Shown piece by piece: positions 50,805 through 61,229 of a DNA stretch of 64,000 nucleotides. This DNA comes from Paenibacillus taichungensis (GTDB taxonomy: Bacteria; Bacillota; Bacilli; Paenibacillales; Paenibacillaceae): contig NZ_JABMCC010000111.1 in assembly GCF_013359905.1 (NCBI RefSeq), positions 186,001 to 250,000 on the forward strand, given 5' to 3'. The position numbers and the translations under genes are program-made. Under the pieces are notes generated by a model, which did no database searches, had not been told where the DNA came from, and was given only the letters and a program-made list of their open reading frames with translations. Each line of letters opens with the position of its first letter. The first letter of the stretch is position 1.

Positions 50805-51704
50805 GTGAGTACTGCCGCACCGACTTCCATGGGAACCAAACCTGCACCAGCGGTTGTTCCCAAACCCAAAACCTTTCTGAGACTGTTGCTGCGCAATCGG
50901 CTCGCTGCAATTGGTCTAGCCTTTATCGTGATGTGGACTGTCATCGCAGCTATTGCCCCCTGGATTGCCCCTTATGATCCGTACGTGACGAATACGGCTG
51001 TGAAGCTGGAATCCCCATCAGGTGGTCACTGGTTCGGTACCGATAACTATGGTCGTGACATTCTGAGTCGTGTTCTGTATGGAGCAAGAATCAGCATCTG
51101 GACAGGCTTGATTGCCGTCAGTATCTCGTTTGTCATCGGGGTTCCGCTGGGCGGAATCGCTGCTTACTACGGCGGACGTACTGGCAATATCATCATGCGG
51201 GTGATGGATGTATTGCTTGCATTTCCCTCGCTGGTACTCTCCATGGCAATCGCGGCTTCCATCGGCAACGGACTGACAAGTGCCATGATTGCTGTAGGGA
51301 TTGTGGGTATTCCCGAATTTGCCAGATTGATGTATGGACAGACCGTATCCCTGCGCGAAAAGGAGTACGTGGAGGCCAGCAGAGCCATTGGTGTGAGGGA
51401 CAGGGTTATTCTGTTTCGCCACATTTTGCCGAATGCTTTGGCACCGCTGTTGGTACAAGCCACGCTTGGTATGGGCTTTGCCATCCTGACGGCATCCAGT
51501 TTGAGCTTTCTCGGTCTTGGCGTCAAACCGCCTACAGCCGAGTGGGGAGCCATGATCTCTGAAGGTCGGGAGTATATCATTTCCGGACAATGGTGGCTCG
51601 TGACATTCCCTGGACTGGCTATAGCCACATCCATTCTTGGCTTTAACCTGCTCGGAGATGGTTTCCGTGATGTACTGGACCCAAGGTTGCGTTCGGGAAA
51701 ATAG
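50805..51704 (+). CDS. Dipeptide/oligopeptide ABC permease (DppC/OppC type)
   Basis: A 299-residue permease. GTDNYGRDILSRVLYGARIS and the docking loop EYVEASRAIGVRDRVILFRH are typical of DppC/OppC; WWLVTFPGLAI and GDGFRDVLDPRLR close the protein. The N-terminus carries about 25 Pro/Ala-rich residues before the first helix. GTG start with AAAGGAGG upstream, 27 bases after the first permease. Confidence 0.94.
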   Translation: MSTAAPTSMGTKPAPAVVPKPKTFLRLLLRNRLAAIGLAFIVMWTVIAAIAPWIAPYDPYVTNTAVKLESPSGGHWFGTDNYGRDILSRVLYGARISIWTGLIAVSISFVIGVPLGGIAAYYGGRTGNIIMRVMDVLLAFPSLVLSMAIAASIGNGLTSAMIAVGIVGIPEFARLMYGQTVSLREKEYVEASRAIGVRDRVILFRHILPNALAPLLVQATLGMGFAILTASSLSFLGLGVKPPTAEWGAMISEGREYIISGQWWLVTFPGLAIATSILGFNLLGDGFRDVLDPRLRSGK

Positions 51705-51968
51705 GGGTGGGTTACCATCTGCCTCTACAGAACCGATTCATAGATAGCTGGCTGGGGGAACCGATTTGCGGGGAATGCCTTGGAATAATGGCATGCAAGG
51801 TTCCATCACCGTCAGTAGGCAGATTGAAAGCTGCTGCGGTTGGTATCAGGAATATGAGTTAGTTACATTCCGGGGTATTGGCCCACACATTCACTTTGTC
51901 TAATAAAAGCTGCAACGTTTTACAGTATCGCATCACAAGACTGGTTCAAAAAGGGGAGGAAACTAATA

Positions 51969-53552
51969 ATGAAAAAGCTCAAATGGTTTTCTGCAATGAT
52001 TGCTCTTACCGTTGTTCTCGGTGGCTGTGCCAGCAATGCCAATCAGCAGCCTGCGGCATCCGGCTCAGGAGGGGAAACAAAACCTGCGCCAACACTGACG
52101 GTTGCTTACTCTGAGGGTGGAACTACGATGGACCCGGCGGAGGCGAATGACCTGACCTCGGATACATTGGTACTGGCAACCTATGACCAGTTGGTAACCT
52201 ATGGTGTCAAAACGGTAGATGGTGCTGATGTAGCCAACACGGAGGATATTCAGCCGATGCTCGCCGAGAGCTGGGAAGTGTCTGCTGACAATACAACGTA
52301 TACATTCAAAATCAAAAGCGGTCTGAAATTCCAAAGTGGAAATCCGGTCAATGCGGATGCGGTTGTGTACTCTTTTGACCGTGTGGCGAAATCCAGCTCT
52401 GGCAGCTTTCTATACGGAATGGCCGACATCAAGAGCGTGACCGCCAAGGACGACTCCACCGTTGAGATCGTACTGAATAAAGCAAACCACATGTTCACCC
52501 AGATCATTGCCATGTATACCTTCTCCATTGTGGACCAGAAGCTCGTCGAGGAAAAAGGTGACGATTATCTGAAAGCAAATGCCGCGGGATCAGGCCCGTT
52601 TACACTCGAAAAATGGGACCCGGCCAGTGAAGCGGTCTTCCAGGCCAACAACGACTACTGGCAGGGAGCACCGAAACTTAGCAAAGTCACGCTGAAATTC
52701 ACGAAGGAAGCCTCCAACCGTGTGCTGCTGCTGAACAAGAGTGACGTGGACATGGCGATCGAGATTCCTCCAAAAGATGTTGCAGCTTTGCAGGAGAACA
52801 GTAATTTGACCATCAAGTCGAATGCGAGTAACCGCATTTTGTTCTTCGCGATGAACAACAATGTCAAACCGTTTGATAATGAAAAAGTGCGTCAGGCCAT
52901 CAACTATGCGATTCCTTATGACCAATTGATCAACGATGTCATGTATGGTCAGGCCAAAGAGATGAAGAGTGCTGTAGCGAGCAACACACCAGGTTTTACG
53001 GATGCAGGCTATGTGTACGAGTACAATCTGGACAAAGCCAAGGAATTGTTGAAAGAAGCAGGGTATGCGGAAGGGTTCAGCTTTGACTTTACCCTCGGTT
53101 CGGGCTTTGACGATTGGGAATATGATGCGGTTCTGATTCAAGCAGAACTGGCCAAGATCGGTGTCAAAATGAACATTAACAAAGTTGCTCGTGCGCAGTT
53201 CCTGGAACAGCAAAAAGACGGGAATTTAGTCTCTTACATTTCCAAATGGACTTCTTTTGTTAACGATCCTGGATACCATCTGGGCTTCCTGCTCTATGGT
53301 GAAGGCTCTTCCAACTACATTCATTACAACAATGCGGAAGTTAACAAACTGTGGGAAGAAGCAGGCGCCGAACCGGATCAGTCGAAACGCAACGAGCTAT
53401 ACATGAAGGCGCAGGAGATTATTACGACAGAAGCGCCGTGGGCGTATCTATACGAATACAACCGGGTTGTCGGCATGAATAACAAGGTCAGCGGATACGT
53501 GTATTACCCGGATGAAGTTCTGCGTTTCTACCCACTTAGCAAGGAGCAGTAA
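51969..53552 (+). CDS. Peptide-binding lipoprotein of the ABC importer
   Basis: A 527-residue family 5 solute-binding protein (DppA/OppA). Signal peptide with lipobox VLGGC (Cys near 19), a Gln/Ala/Gly linker, then TLTVAYSEGGTTMDPAEAND, a VFSFDRVAKS-type block, and VRQAINYAIPYDQLINDVMY. Binds peptides or other amides outside the cell and passes them to the permeases. GGAGG lies before the ATG. The 264-base gap before it contains no gene. Confidence 0.94.
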   Translation: MKKLKWFSAMIALTVVLGGCASNANQQPAASGSGGETKPAPTLTVAYSEGGTTMDPAEANDLTSDTLVLATYDQLVTYGVKTVDGADVANTEDIQPMLAESWEVSADNTTYTFKIKSGLKFQSGNPVNADAVVYSFDRVAKSSSGSFLYGMADIKSVTAKDDSTVEIVLNKANHMFTQIIAMYTFSIVDQKLVEEKGDDYLKANAAGSGPFTLEKWDPASEAVFQANNDYWQGAPKLSKVTLKFTKEASNRVLLLNKSDVDMAIEIPPKDVAALQENSNLTIKSNASNRILFFAMNNNVKPFDNEKVRQAINYAIPYDQLINDVMYGQAKEMKSAVASNTPGFTDAGYVYEYNLDKAKELLKEAGYAEGFSFDFTLGSGFDDWEYDAVLIQAELAKIGVKMNINKVARAQFLEQQKDGNLVSYISKWTSFVNDPGYHLGFLLYGEGSSNYIHYNNAEVNKLWEEAGAEPDQSKRNELYMKAQEIITTEAPWAYLYEYNRVVGMNNKVSGYVYYPDEVLRFYPLSKEQ

Positions 53553-53645
53553 AAACGGACGATTTGGGGGACAGGCAGTCATGCCTGTCTTCTGACAATT
53601 CGTACTGACCACAATACAGCCCATATTGAGAGGAGCCTGAACAGG

Positions 53646-54983
53646 ATGGATTGGAAAAGGAAGGTACTTGATGCAATCGAGGAAGGCCAGAATGAATTAC
53701 TGGAGCTCTGTTCACAACTGATTCGTTTTCCGACGGAGAACCCTCCAGGGGATTCGCGTGAGATTAGTGCTTTTATTATCGAATATCTTCATCAGGCCGG
53801 AATCGACACCAAAGTACATGCGGCAACGGAAACGATGTTTAACGTGATCTCCACGTTGAATGGAGAAGGGACGGACAAGTCAGACAAACATCTGATTTTC
53901 TGTGGTCATACCGACGTTGTGCCAGCCGGTGATCTTTCCCGTTGGGATTTTGATCCGTTCTGCGGTGAAATCAAGGACGGATATATGCTTGGACGCGGGG
54001 CATCTGACATGAAAGGTGGGCTTGCGGGCCTGATCTTTGCAACGGTTATTCTGGCAAAGTTGAATGTGCCTTTGCGTGGAGATCTGTCGCTGATGATTGT
54101 TCCGGATGAAGAAACAGGTGGTGACCTGGGGGTACCATGGGTTCTGGAGCGTGGACTTGCAACCGGAACTGCCGCGGTAATTGCAGAGCCATCCAGCCCG
54201 CAGCATCCAACCATTGGACAAAAGGGGAGCTGCTGGTTTGAGTTTACGGTGGAAGGTACACCGGGTCATGGCAGTCTTCAACCCATTGTAGGCGATAATG
54301 CGATTGTGAAGGCAGCCAAAGGCATTGAAGCATTGCAGCGTCTATGGGACATCAAGCCGGACATCCCGGAAGAGGTGAAGGATATTATCCGCATCTCGCA
54401 GGAATATGCGCGTGATCGGGAGAAGGCAGGTCTGGCCTATCAGGTGTTCGACCATGTAACAGTGAATATCGGTTCAATTCAGGGTGGAACCAAGGTGAAT
54501 GTGGTAGCGGATCGCTGCACTGTTCAGGTGGACTCCCGCGTTCCATTTGGTGTGGATTACCGGGATGTATTGGACCGTGCTCGCTCGCTTCTGCTTGAAG
54601 CAGGAATAGAATCAGAGCTGAAGCCGTTTGGCTTCCAGGGCAATGCCAACTGGACTCCAGCGCATGAACCAATCGTGAGCCAATTGGTGGAGAGTATCAG
54701 CGAAGTCAGTGGTGAAGAGGCGTACGGTGTGCTGCAATGGGCATCCAGCGATGCCCGCCACTTCCGTAATCATCAGATTCCGGTATTGCAATATGGTCCG
54801 GCAGAGCTGTCCACGATTCACAATTTTAACGAAAAAGCACCCGTATGGCAGATTATCCAGTGTGCCAAAGTGTACGCGTTGAGCGCGCTTAAATATTTGG
54901 GCGTGGAAGGTATGGAAGATGAGACGTCATTAAAGAATTCGAATGGTGCGGCTTCCGAAGAAGCCACGACGTCCAAGCGTTAA
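53646..54983 (+). CDS. M20 family peptidase/deacylase (ArgE/DapE/ACY1 type)
   Basis: A 445-residue zinc hydrolase. The metal-binding motifs are complete: [12 protein letters not shown] (His, with Asp two on), [13 protein letters not shown] (bridging Asp) and [10 protein letters not shown] (catalytic Glu-Glu), with a late His in [11 protein letters not shown]. The dimerisation domain insert starts near [11 protein letters not shown]. It cleaves N-acyl or peptide bonds of small substrates. Its position inside the importer operon suggests that it acts on the imported compound. AGGAG precedes the ATG. Confidence 0.93.
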   Translation: MDWKRKVLDAIEEGQNELLELCSQLIRFPTENPPGDSREISAFIIEYLHQAGIDTKVHAATETMFNVISTLNGEGTDKSDKHLIFCGHTDVVPAGDLSRWDFDPFCGEIKDGYMLGRGASDMKGGLAGLIFATVILAKLNVPLRGDLSLMIVPDEETGGDLGVPWVLERGLATGTAAVIAEPSSPQHPTIGQKGSCWFEFTVEGTPGHGSLQPIVGDNAIVKAAKGIEALQRLWDIKPDIPEEVKDIIRISQEYARDREKAGLAYQVFDHVTVNIGSIQGGTKVNVVADRCTVQVDSRVPFGVDYRDVLDRARSLLLEAGIESELKPFGFQGNANWTPAHEPIVSQLVESISEVSGEEAYGVLQWASSDARHFRNHQIPVLQYGPAELSTIHNFNEKAPVWQIIQCAKVYALSALKYLGVEGMEDETSLKNSNGAASEEATTSKR

Positions 54984-55042
54984 TTTTTTTAGAAGGAGCA
55001 AAGCTAAAGGTTCAGAACGTAAAGGCATGGGAGGGGAACAAC

Positions 55043-56020
55043 ATGACTGAACTGCTCGAAGTTTCGGATTTGCGGACAGAGTTCATTACGGATGCAGGTG
55101 TGATACGCGCCGTGGACGGGATCAGCCTTTCCATACGGCAGGGTGAAACGCTGGGTATTGTCGGAGAATCGGGATGCGGGAAAAGTATTACATCGTTATC
55201 AATCATGCAGTTGCTCCCCAAAAAGATCGGCCGTGTGGCGTCAGGGGAAGTCCGTTTCCAGGGGAAAGACATGCTTAAGTTGTCCGGGCGTGAAATTCGC
55301 CGAATTCGGGGTAACCGAATGGCCATGATTTTTCAGGAGCCGATGACCTCACTCAATCCGGTATTCAAAATCGGCAAACAAATCTCGGAAGCGGCACGAT
55401 ACCATCTGAAGCTGGGCAAAAAAGAGGCTTGGACACGGTCGGTTGATATGCTTCGCAAAGTCGGCATTCCCCGTCCTGACAAAATTGCAGAACAATACCC
55501 GCACCAGCTCTCAGGTGGCATGCGCCAGCGGGTGATGATCGCCATGGCGATGGTATGCAGTCCGCAGCTGCTCATTGCAGATGAACCAACAACAGCCCTG
55601 GATGTGACCATCCAGGCACAGATTCTGGACTTGATGCGTGACCTCCAGCGGACGGAGAATATGGCAATCATGATGATCACTCATGATCTTGGCGTTGTAG
55701 CTGAGATGTGTGATCGCGTCATGGTGATGTATGCCGGGCAAGTGGTGGAAGAGACGGATGTCAAAACCCTTTTTGCCGATCCCAAGCATCCATATACTCG
55801 CGGTCTTTTGGCTTCGCTGCCGCAGCTTGCGGGTGATCAGGATCGTCTTCAATCTATTCCAGGTCAGGTACCGAACCCCGCCCATATGCCGTCCGGCTGT
55901 CGCTTTGCTCCTCGTTGCCCGGTGAAGGAAGCACGGTGCGAGACGATACAACCCGAATTACTGGAGACAGCACCAAGTCATAGCTGTCGCTGTCTGCTGC
56001 AACAGGAGGGGATCATATGA
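55043..56020 (+). CDS. Peptide ABC transporter ATPase (DppD/OppD type)
   Basis: A 325-residue ATPase. Walker A is GESGCGKSI, the signature [15 protein letters not shown], Walker [13 protein letters not shown], and the switch His in MITHDLGVV. The C-terminal oligopeptide-transporter extension has [14 protein letters not shown] precedes the ATG. Its stop overlaps the start of the partner ATPase by 4 bases. Confidence 0.95.
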   Translation: MTELLEVSDLRTEFITDAGVIRAVDGISLSIRQGETLGIVGESGCGKSITSLSIMQLLPKKIGRVASGEVRFQGKDMLKLSGREIRRIRGNRMAMIFQEPMTSLNPVFKIGKQISEAARYHLKLGKKEAWTRSVDMLRKVGIPRPDKIAEQYPHQLSGGMRQRVMIAMAMVCSPQLLIADEPTTALDVTIQAQILDLMRDLQRTENMAIMMITHDLGVVAEMCDRVMVMYAGQVVEETDVKTLFADPKHPYTRGLLASLPQLAGDQDRLQSIPGQVPNPAHMPSGCRFAPRCPVKEARCETIQPELLETAPSHSCRCLLQQEGII

Positions 56021-56979
56021 GTGCGATATTGGAAGTCAGAAACCTCAAGAAGCATTATCCTATCCGCAAGGGCCTGTTTTCCAAACAGGTCGGTGCCGTC
56101 AAAGCCGTCGATGGTGTAACGCTGTCTGTGGAGCGCGGGGAAACACTCGCCGTGGTTGGAGAGTCCGGTTGCGGAAAATCCACCACGGGGCGTGCCATCC
56201 TGCGTCTGATTGAGCCGACGGATGGCGAGGTGTTCTTCGAAGGAAAGGATGTACGGAAGCTTCCGCCAGAAGAGCTGCGCCGTTTCCGTACGGATATGCA
56301 GATGGTGTTCCAGGACCCATACGCCTCACTGGATCCGCGCTGGACGGTACAGCGTACACTGGAGGAGCCGCTGCTCACCCACCATAATCTGAAAAAAAAT
56401 GAGTTGAAAAGCCGAATCGAAGAACTGATGGAAGTGGTCGGATTATCCCCCTATCAGGCACATCGCTTTCCGCACGAGTTCTCGGGTGGACAACGGCAAC
56501 GGATCGGGATTGCCCGTGCTCTCGCTTTGAATCCCAAATTCATTGTGTGTGACGAGCCCGTGTCAGCGCTGGATGTGTCCATTCAGGCTCAGGTGCTGAA
56601 CTTGATGCAGGATCTGCAGGAACAATTCGGACTGACGTATATGTTCATCTCTCATGACCTGTCTGTCGTTAAGTTCATCAGTGATCGTGTGGCTGTCATG
56701 TATCTGGGCAAAGTGGTCGAGCTTGCGCCCACTTCCGAACTGTTTACCGAAGCACTGCATCCATATACCAAAGCATTGATGTCCTCTGTTCCGGTTCCTG
56801 ATCCGAATGTGCAAAAGGAACGAATCGTCCTGGGCGGCGATGTGCCAAATCCGGAAAATCCACCGTCCGGCTGCACGTTTCATACCCGTTGTCCGTATGT
56901 GAAGGACGAATGCCGCTCTGTTATTCCGGAGCTGCGGGAGATTTCACCAGGACGCCAGGTGGCATGCCATTTGTATTAG
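56017..56979 (+). CDS. Peptide ABC transporter ATPase (DppF/OppF type)
   Basis: A 320-residue ATPase. Walker [13 protein letters not shown], a Q-loop [14 protein letters not shown] typical of the F subunit, signature [15 protein letters not shown], Walker [13 protein letters not shown] and [18 protein letters not shown] near the end. ATG overlaps the stop of the preceding gene (ATGA), which fits heterodimer assembly. Last gene of the operon; a terminator follows at 57016. Confidence 0.95.
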   Translation: MSAILEVRNLKKHYPIRKGLFSKQVGAVKAVDGVTLSVERGETLAVVGESGCGKSTTGRAILRLIEPTDGEVFFEGKDVRKLPPEELRRFRTDMQMVFQDPYASLDPRWTVQRTLEEPLLTHHNLKKNELKSRIEELMEVVGLSPYQAHRFPHEFSGGQRQRIGIARALALNPKFIVCDEPVSALDVSIQAQVLNLMQDLQEQFGLTYMFISHDLSVVKFISDRVAVMYLGKVVELAPTSELFTEALHPYTKALMSSVPVPDPNVQKERIVLGGDVPNPENPPSGCTFHTRCPYVKDECRSVIPELREISPGRQVACHLY

Positions 56980-57015
56980 AAGTGATCATTTGAGCTGAAA
57001 AATACGTTCGGAAAA

Positions 57016-57060
57016 TGCAAACAAACCTCCAGTTTACTGGGGTTCTGTTTGCGTTTTTCT
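57016..57060 (+). terminator. Terminator of the importer operon
   Basis: GCAAAC...CTCCAGT-TT-ACTGGGG...GTTTGC forms a stem with two small internal loops, followed by GTTTTTCTTTTTTT. Confidence 0.82.
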
Positions 57061-57120
57061 TTTTTTATCTTCTCTTCTGCCATTATTTCTGACGATAGTA
57101 TCTCCATATTAAGAAATGGG

Positions 57121-57148
57121 TAAAAATTTTTCTCCCGTCAACCGATAT
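57121..57148 (+). promoter_or_regulatory. Sigma-D-type promoter of cheW
   Basis: TAAA (57121-57124), 16-base spacer, ACCGATAT (57141-57148), against the consensus TAAA-N15-GCCGATAT. It is about 88 bases before the gene. Confidence 0.65.
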
Positions 57149-57235
57149 AAACACAGAGAATGCAACATGAAATGTAATTATTCATGATCAAGATGACTAT
57201 AAAAAGCTTCTATTGAAATTGAAAACAAGAAGGGT

Positions 57236-57688
57236 ATGAAAACATCTATGGATGAGGAAGTTCAAATTCAATACATTAATTTCTCGGTCGGAAATCAGAT
57301 TTGTGCGCTTCGTATTGATGAAGTTCATGAAATTATTAAAATGCTCCCGGTAACCACCGTTCCTTTTGGCAGTCCTGAGATTAAGGGTTTCACGCCTTTG
57401 TACGGCAAAGTGGTCTCTGTTGTGAGTGTACGCGTCCTGCTCGGCTTGCCTGACGAGGAGACTACACCTTCCACGCGTATCATTGTTGTGCCTTATCACG
57501 ACGATTATGTACCGCTCGTCGTCGATTCCGTGGATTCCGTGGTGATGTATGATCGGTTTGAAGAGCCTACGGAAGAATATCGTCGTTACACAACGGGAAT
57601 ATTCAAGGAAATCGCACACAATGACGATCATGAAGCTGGCATTCTTAATTTGGATGTATTGCTCGGTAATTTAACCAAATCGCAGTAA
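57236..57688 (+). CDS. cheW: CheW-like chemotaxis coupling protein, orphan
   Basis: A 150-residue CheW domain: YINFSVGNQICALRIDEVHEI, VPFGSPEIKGFTPLYGKVVS and LPLVVDSV-type YVPLVVDSVDSVVMY. CheW links chemoreceptors to the kinase CheA at the membrane array. It stands alone; no cheA, cheY or cheB is in the window. AAGAAGGG lies only 2 nt before the first ATG, so the ATG four codons later (57248) may be the real start. The upstream sigma-D-type promoter fits motility regulation. It may serve the receptor at 4-6 kb or a variant array. Confidence 0.88.
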   Translation: MKTSMDEEVQIQYINFSVGNQICALRIDEVHEIIKMLPVTTVPFGSPEIKGFTPLYGKVVSVVSVRVLLGLPDEETTPSTRIIVVPYHDDYVPLVVDSVDSVVMYDRFEEPTEEYRRYTTGIFKEIAHNDDHEAGILNLDVLLGNLTKSQ

Positions 57689-57737
57689 ACGCACGCTGAA
57701 ATGTTATATACAAAGCACATATCCGCTTGCTTATGAT

Positions 57738-57777
57738 AATGCTCCTTACCCCTTTGTGGGGGTTAGGGGCATTTTTT
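57738..57777 (+). terminator. Terminator after cheW
   Basis: AATGCTCCTTACCCC and GGGGGTTAGGGGCATT form an interrupted stem, followed by T6. Confidence 0.78.
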
Positions 57778-57973
57778 ATTGTGATCACCCTATCCTTGAA
57801 TGCAATGAAGCGGTGTGTTTCACCTTTTAACAGGCATACATAATATAGTATGAAGTGGTTTGAAGATGGTTTTTCGAAGTAATGTAGCACTTTTTATCCG
57901 TAAAAGTTTTTAAATCCGAGCATTTTCGTATATGATGGAGAGTAACAATGCGAAGGGATGACGGGAGACTGTA

Positions 57974-60900
57974 ATGATGCAATCGCTGTATGGAGTATGG
58001 CTTGGTGACGTATTTTTTTGTTTTTCCGGTGAAACATCGGAACCACGTGTGGATGCGTGGAGCCACGTGGTACGGAAGCTGAATTTTGGCGACGGGGGTC
58101 GTCTGTTTCAGCCTGCCGCTCTGCGTCTTGCGGAGCTTCGTTGGCCCAATCCGATGCGTAATGCCGCGGAAGCGAAGGGTACGAAGCGACGTCAATTGCT
58201 CGGACGGACGTTGGAAGGGCTCGCAATCTCGCCAAAAGATACATTCAAGCTGCTGCTCCATTGGGACGACAGTATATTGAATGCGGCAGGAATTCAGGCC
58301 GGAGAAGAGATTCGATACTGGGTAAAAGCAGCACAGTTTACACAGGAACTGCTGCTGCGCGGAGAATTTGCTCCGTCCGCTGAGTTTGCGGCCAAGACGG
58401 GGGCGCGTCGTCGCACCGGACAGGAAACGTTGACAGGCGTATGGCGTCCACGTCTGTTGCAGGAAGCAGATGTAGAACGATTCCGGGAGTTGGCGGAATC
58501 TATGCCGCCGATCGGATTGTCTGCTCCCGGAGCATACGCATCTTCTGAACCGGAATCACGGGAGGAAGCGGGAGCGGCCGTATTATTTTCATTTATGAGC
58601 GGAATGATCCATGCGGTTGTTACGGGTGAGATGGAAAGCATGGACAGTGAGCTGTCTCGTTACCGCACGCCATTTCGGCGTGGGTCTTCTCCGGTAGCAG
58701 AGCTGTGGTGGAATAGTCTGATCTCGATGTTTCGCCCGGTGACGGTGCAGGGACCTACAGAGGAAATGGCAGAACTCATTGGAACACTGCAAGAAGCTGG
58801 CGGTACTGCGAAACCCGTGGTAGGCAGTGAAGAAACGGCTCCCACGGAAGGTGAGTTGAAACTGGTACTGCGGCTGGAACCGCCCCTTGGTGATCATGAA
58901 TCATTGTGGGGGATTACCTTCTGGGCAGACAGTGTGCAGGAATCTGGCCTGAGATTGCCTGCACGCACGATCTGGGCTCATCCGGAACGAGATCTGGACC
59001 GAGGCAAAGTACGTTATATTTCAGCTGCAGAACAGCTCCTGATGGCGCTGGGGCATGCATCAGAACTGGCACCGGAGCTGGAAACGGCGCTTCTTCATGC
59101 ACGACCGGAAGGAATGAAACTGGAACAGCAAGCCTTTTTTGAATTTTTGACCTACGCTGTGCCTCGTCTGCAGAAGGCGGGCGTAACCGTGTTAATGCCT
59201 TCCCGCTGGAGCCGTGCAGGGAAACGCCGCGCTGGACTACGTCTGCAGATGCTCAATCGGGGAATAGAAAGACCGGTTGGGGCCCCGTCTTCACTGGGTA
59301 TGGAGCAGCTGGTTGCCTTTAAGGCAGAACCGATGCTGGACGGCAAACCGGTTACGGCGGAGGAGCTGGCTGCGCTTGCAGAAGCAACGGTACCTTATGT
59401 GATGTTCCGTGGCGAATGGATTGAAGTGGATACAAAAGAGATTCGTCAGGTACTGCGTTATATGAAAAAAGAAGAAGAACAATATATGCCACTCTCCGAA
59501 TGGCTGCATCTGGCAGCTGAAGAAGGCGAAGATACCGCTTGGAAGGGGCTTTCCGTCTTTGGTGCGGAATCCGAGGGGCTGCTGTCCTTTTTGCTCGACG
59601 GACAGGTGCTCCGCAGTATTGAGCCTCGGCAGGTTCCGGGAGAGCTGCATGGTGAGTTGAGACCCTATCAAGAGCGGGGGTACCAATGGTTATCCGCCAT
59701 GCGTGAGCTTGGTTTCGGAGTATGTCTTGCCGATGATATGGGGCTGGGGAAAACGATACAGGTTATTACCTGCCTGCTGGACTTGAAACATGAGGAACAG
59801 CAAGCTGCCGCGGAGGAAGCACGTGAGCACGAAGCGTTTATGAGGATGGAAGAAGAGTCTGCGAACGGTGAACAGCCGCACGTGCATGATGCGCATCTGC
59901 CTGCACTTATTGTGTGCCCTACCTCGCTGCTTGGGAACTGGCAGCGTGAGCTGAAGCGGTTTGCCCCGAATCTGTCGTTATATATTCATCATGGCGGACA
60001 ACGGTTGCACGGCAATGCCTTCCAGTCAGAAGCACAGTCCCATGATATTGTGCTGACGACCTATCATCTGGCTGGCAGGGATGGCCCGGATCTGGCTTCG
60101 TTGCACTGGTCTACCGTTGTGCTGGATGAGGCGCAATATATTAAAAATTACCGCACAAAGCAAGCGCAAAGCGTCATGCGTCTGTCTACGCCGCATCGCA
60201 TTGCGATGACGGGTACGCCAGTGGAGAATCGACTAAGCGAGCTGTGGTCCATTTTCCAATTCCTTAATCCGGGGTATCTGGGTACGGCTTCTTCATTCCG
60301 CCAGCGCTATACCGGACTGGGCCCATCCGAAGAAAATGCAGCTTCTTTGCGCGAGCTTCATCGGCTTGTATCGCCCTTTATGCTGCGCAGGCTGAAAAGT
60401 GATCCGGATATCCGCAAGGATCTGCCGGAGAAGCTGGAACTGAAATCCTATTGTTCCCTGACACCAGAGCAGACCGTTCTGTATCAGCGGGTGGTAGATG
60501 ATCTGATGGGCGGATTGGATGGACGTAACGGTATCGCTCGTAAAGGAATTGTGTTGTCATCACTGACCAAGCTGAAGCAAATCTGTGATCATCCGGTGCT
60601 GGCGGACAGCAGCCGGAAGGAACATGGTAAGGCTGAGGCGTCCGGCAAAATGGAACGTTTGCTGGAATTGGTGGATGCGATCCGTGACAATGGGGAGTCT
60701 GCGCTGATTTTCACTCAGTATGTGGCGATGGGGGAACTGCTCGTATCCAGGCTTACACAGCGGTATGAGGAAGAACCGTATTTCCTGCATGGTGGTGTTT
60801 CGAAGTCACAAAGGGATGATATGGTGGAAACCTTCCAAAAAGGGGAGGGCCCATCCTTGTTCGTCCTGTCTCTTCGTGCCGGGGGTGTAGGCCTGAATCT

Positions 60901-61177
60901 GACGCGTGCCAGTCATGTTGTTCACTACGATCGGTGGTGGAATCCTGCGGTGGAGAATCAGGCAACAGACCGGGTATTCCGAATTGGGCAGAATCGAAAC
61001 GTACAGGTGCATAAGCTGATCTGTCAGGGTACCCTGGAGGAACGGATTGATGAGCTGATTGAGAGTAAAAAGGCACTTTCTGAGCAGGTGGTCGGTTCCG
61101 GTGAGAACTGGTTGACCGAGATGTCGGATGATGAGCTGCGCGGTCTGATCTCGCTTCAGGGCGAGACATGGCTGTAG
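57974..61177 (+). CDS. SNF2 family DNA-dependent ATPase/helicase (YwqA-like)
   Basis: A 1067-residue protein. Residues 1-550 are the poorly characterised N-terminal region of bacterial SNF2 proteins, and about 560-1067 the two-lobed motor. Visible motifs: GELRPYQERGYQWL, Walker A DDMGLGKT near 588, DEAQ near 716 (VVLDEAQYIKN), MTGTPVENRLSELWSI, FTQYVAMGELL, SLRAGGVGLNLTRA and DRVFRIGQNRNVQVHKL. It translocates on double-stranded DNA to remodel or strip bound protein. GGGAG lies 7 nt before the ATG. The next gene begins 53 bases later and is probably its partner, as ywqB is to ywqA. Confidence 0.94.
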   Translation: MMQSLYGVWLGDVFFCFSGETSEPRVDAWSHVVRKLNFGDGGRLFQPAALRLAELRWPNPMRNAAEAKGTKRRQLLGRTLEGLAISPKDTFKLLLHWDDSILNAAGIQAGEEIRYWVKAAQFTQELLLRGEFAPSAEFAAKTGARRRTGQETLTGVWRPRLLQEADVERFRELAESMPPIGLSAPGAYASSEPESREEAGAAVLFSFMSGMIHAVVTGEMESMDSELSRYRTPFRRGSSPVAELWWNSLISMFRPVTVQGPTEEMAELIGTLQEAGGTAKPVVGSEETAPTEGELKLVLRLEPPLGDHESLWGITFWADSVQESGLRLPARTIWAHPERDLDRGKVRYISAAEQLLMALGHASELAPELETALLHARPEGMKLEQQAFFEFLTYAVPRLQKAGVTVLMPSRWSRAGKRRAGLRLQMLNRGIERPVGAPSSLGMEQLVAFKAEPMLDGKPVTAEELAALAEATVPYVMFRGEWIEVDTKEIRQVLRYMKKEEEQYMPLSEWLHLAAEEGEDTAWKGLSVFGAESEGLLSFLLDGQVLRSIEPRQVPGELHGELRPYQERGYQWLSAMRELGFGVCLADDMGLGKTIQVITCLLDLKHEEQQAAAEEAREHEAFMRMEEESANGEQPHVHDAHLPALIVCPTSLLGNWQRELKRFAPNLSLYIHHGGQRLHGNAFQSEAQSHDIVLTTYHLAGRDGPDLASLHWSTVVLDEAQYIKNYRTKQAQSVMRLSTPHRIAMTGTPVENRLSELWSIFQFLNPGYLGTASSFRQRYTGLGPSEENAASLRELHRLVSPFMLRRLKSDPDIRKDLPEKLELKSYCSLTPEQTVLYQRVVDDLMGGLDGRNGIARKGIVLSSLTKLKQICDHPVLADSSRKEHGKAEASGKMERLLELVDAIRDNGESALIFTQYVAMGELLVSRLTQRYEEEPYFLHGGVSKSQRDDMVETFQKGEGPSLFVLSLRAGGVGLNLTRASHVVHYDRWWNPAVENQATDRVFRIGQNRNVQVHKLICQGTLEERIDELIESKKALSEQVVGSGENWLTEMSDDELRGLISLQGETWL

Positions 61178-61229
61178 GTTGCGAGATAAATAGTACATGC
61201 AAAATATAGTGACAGGAAGGGGGATTGTT

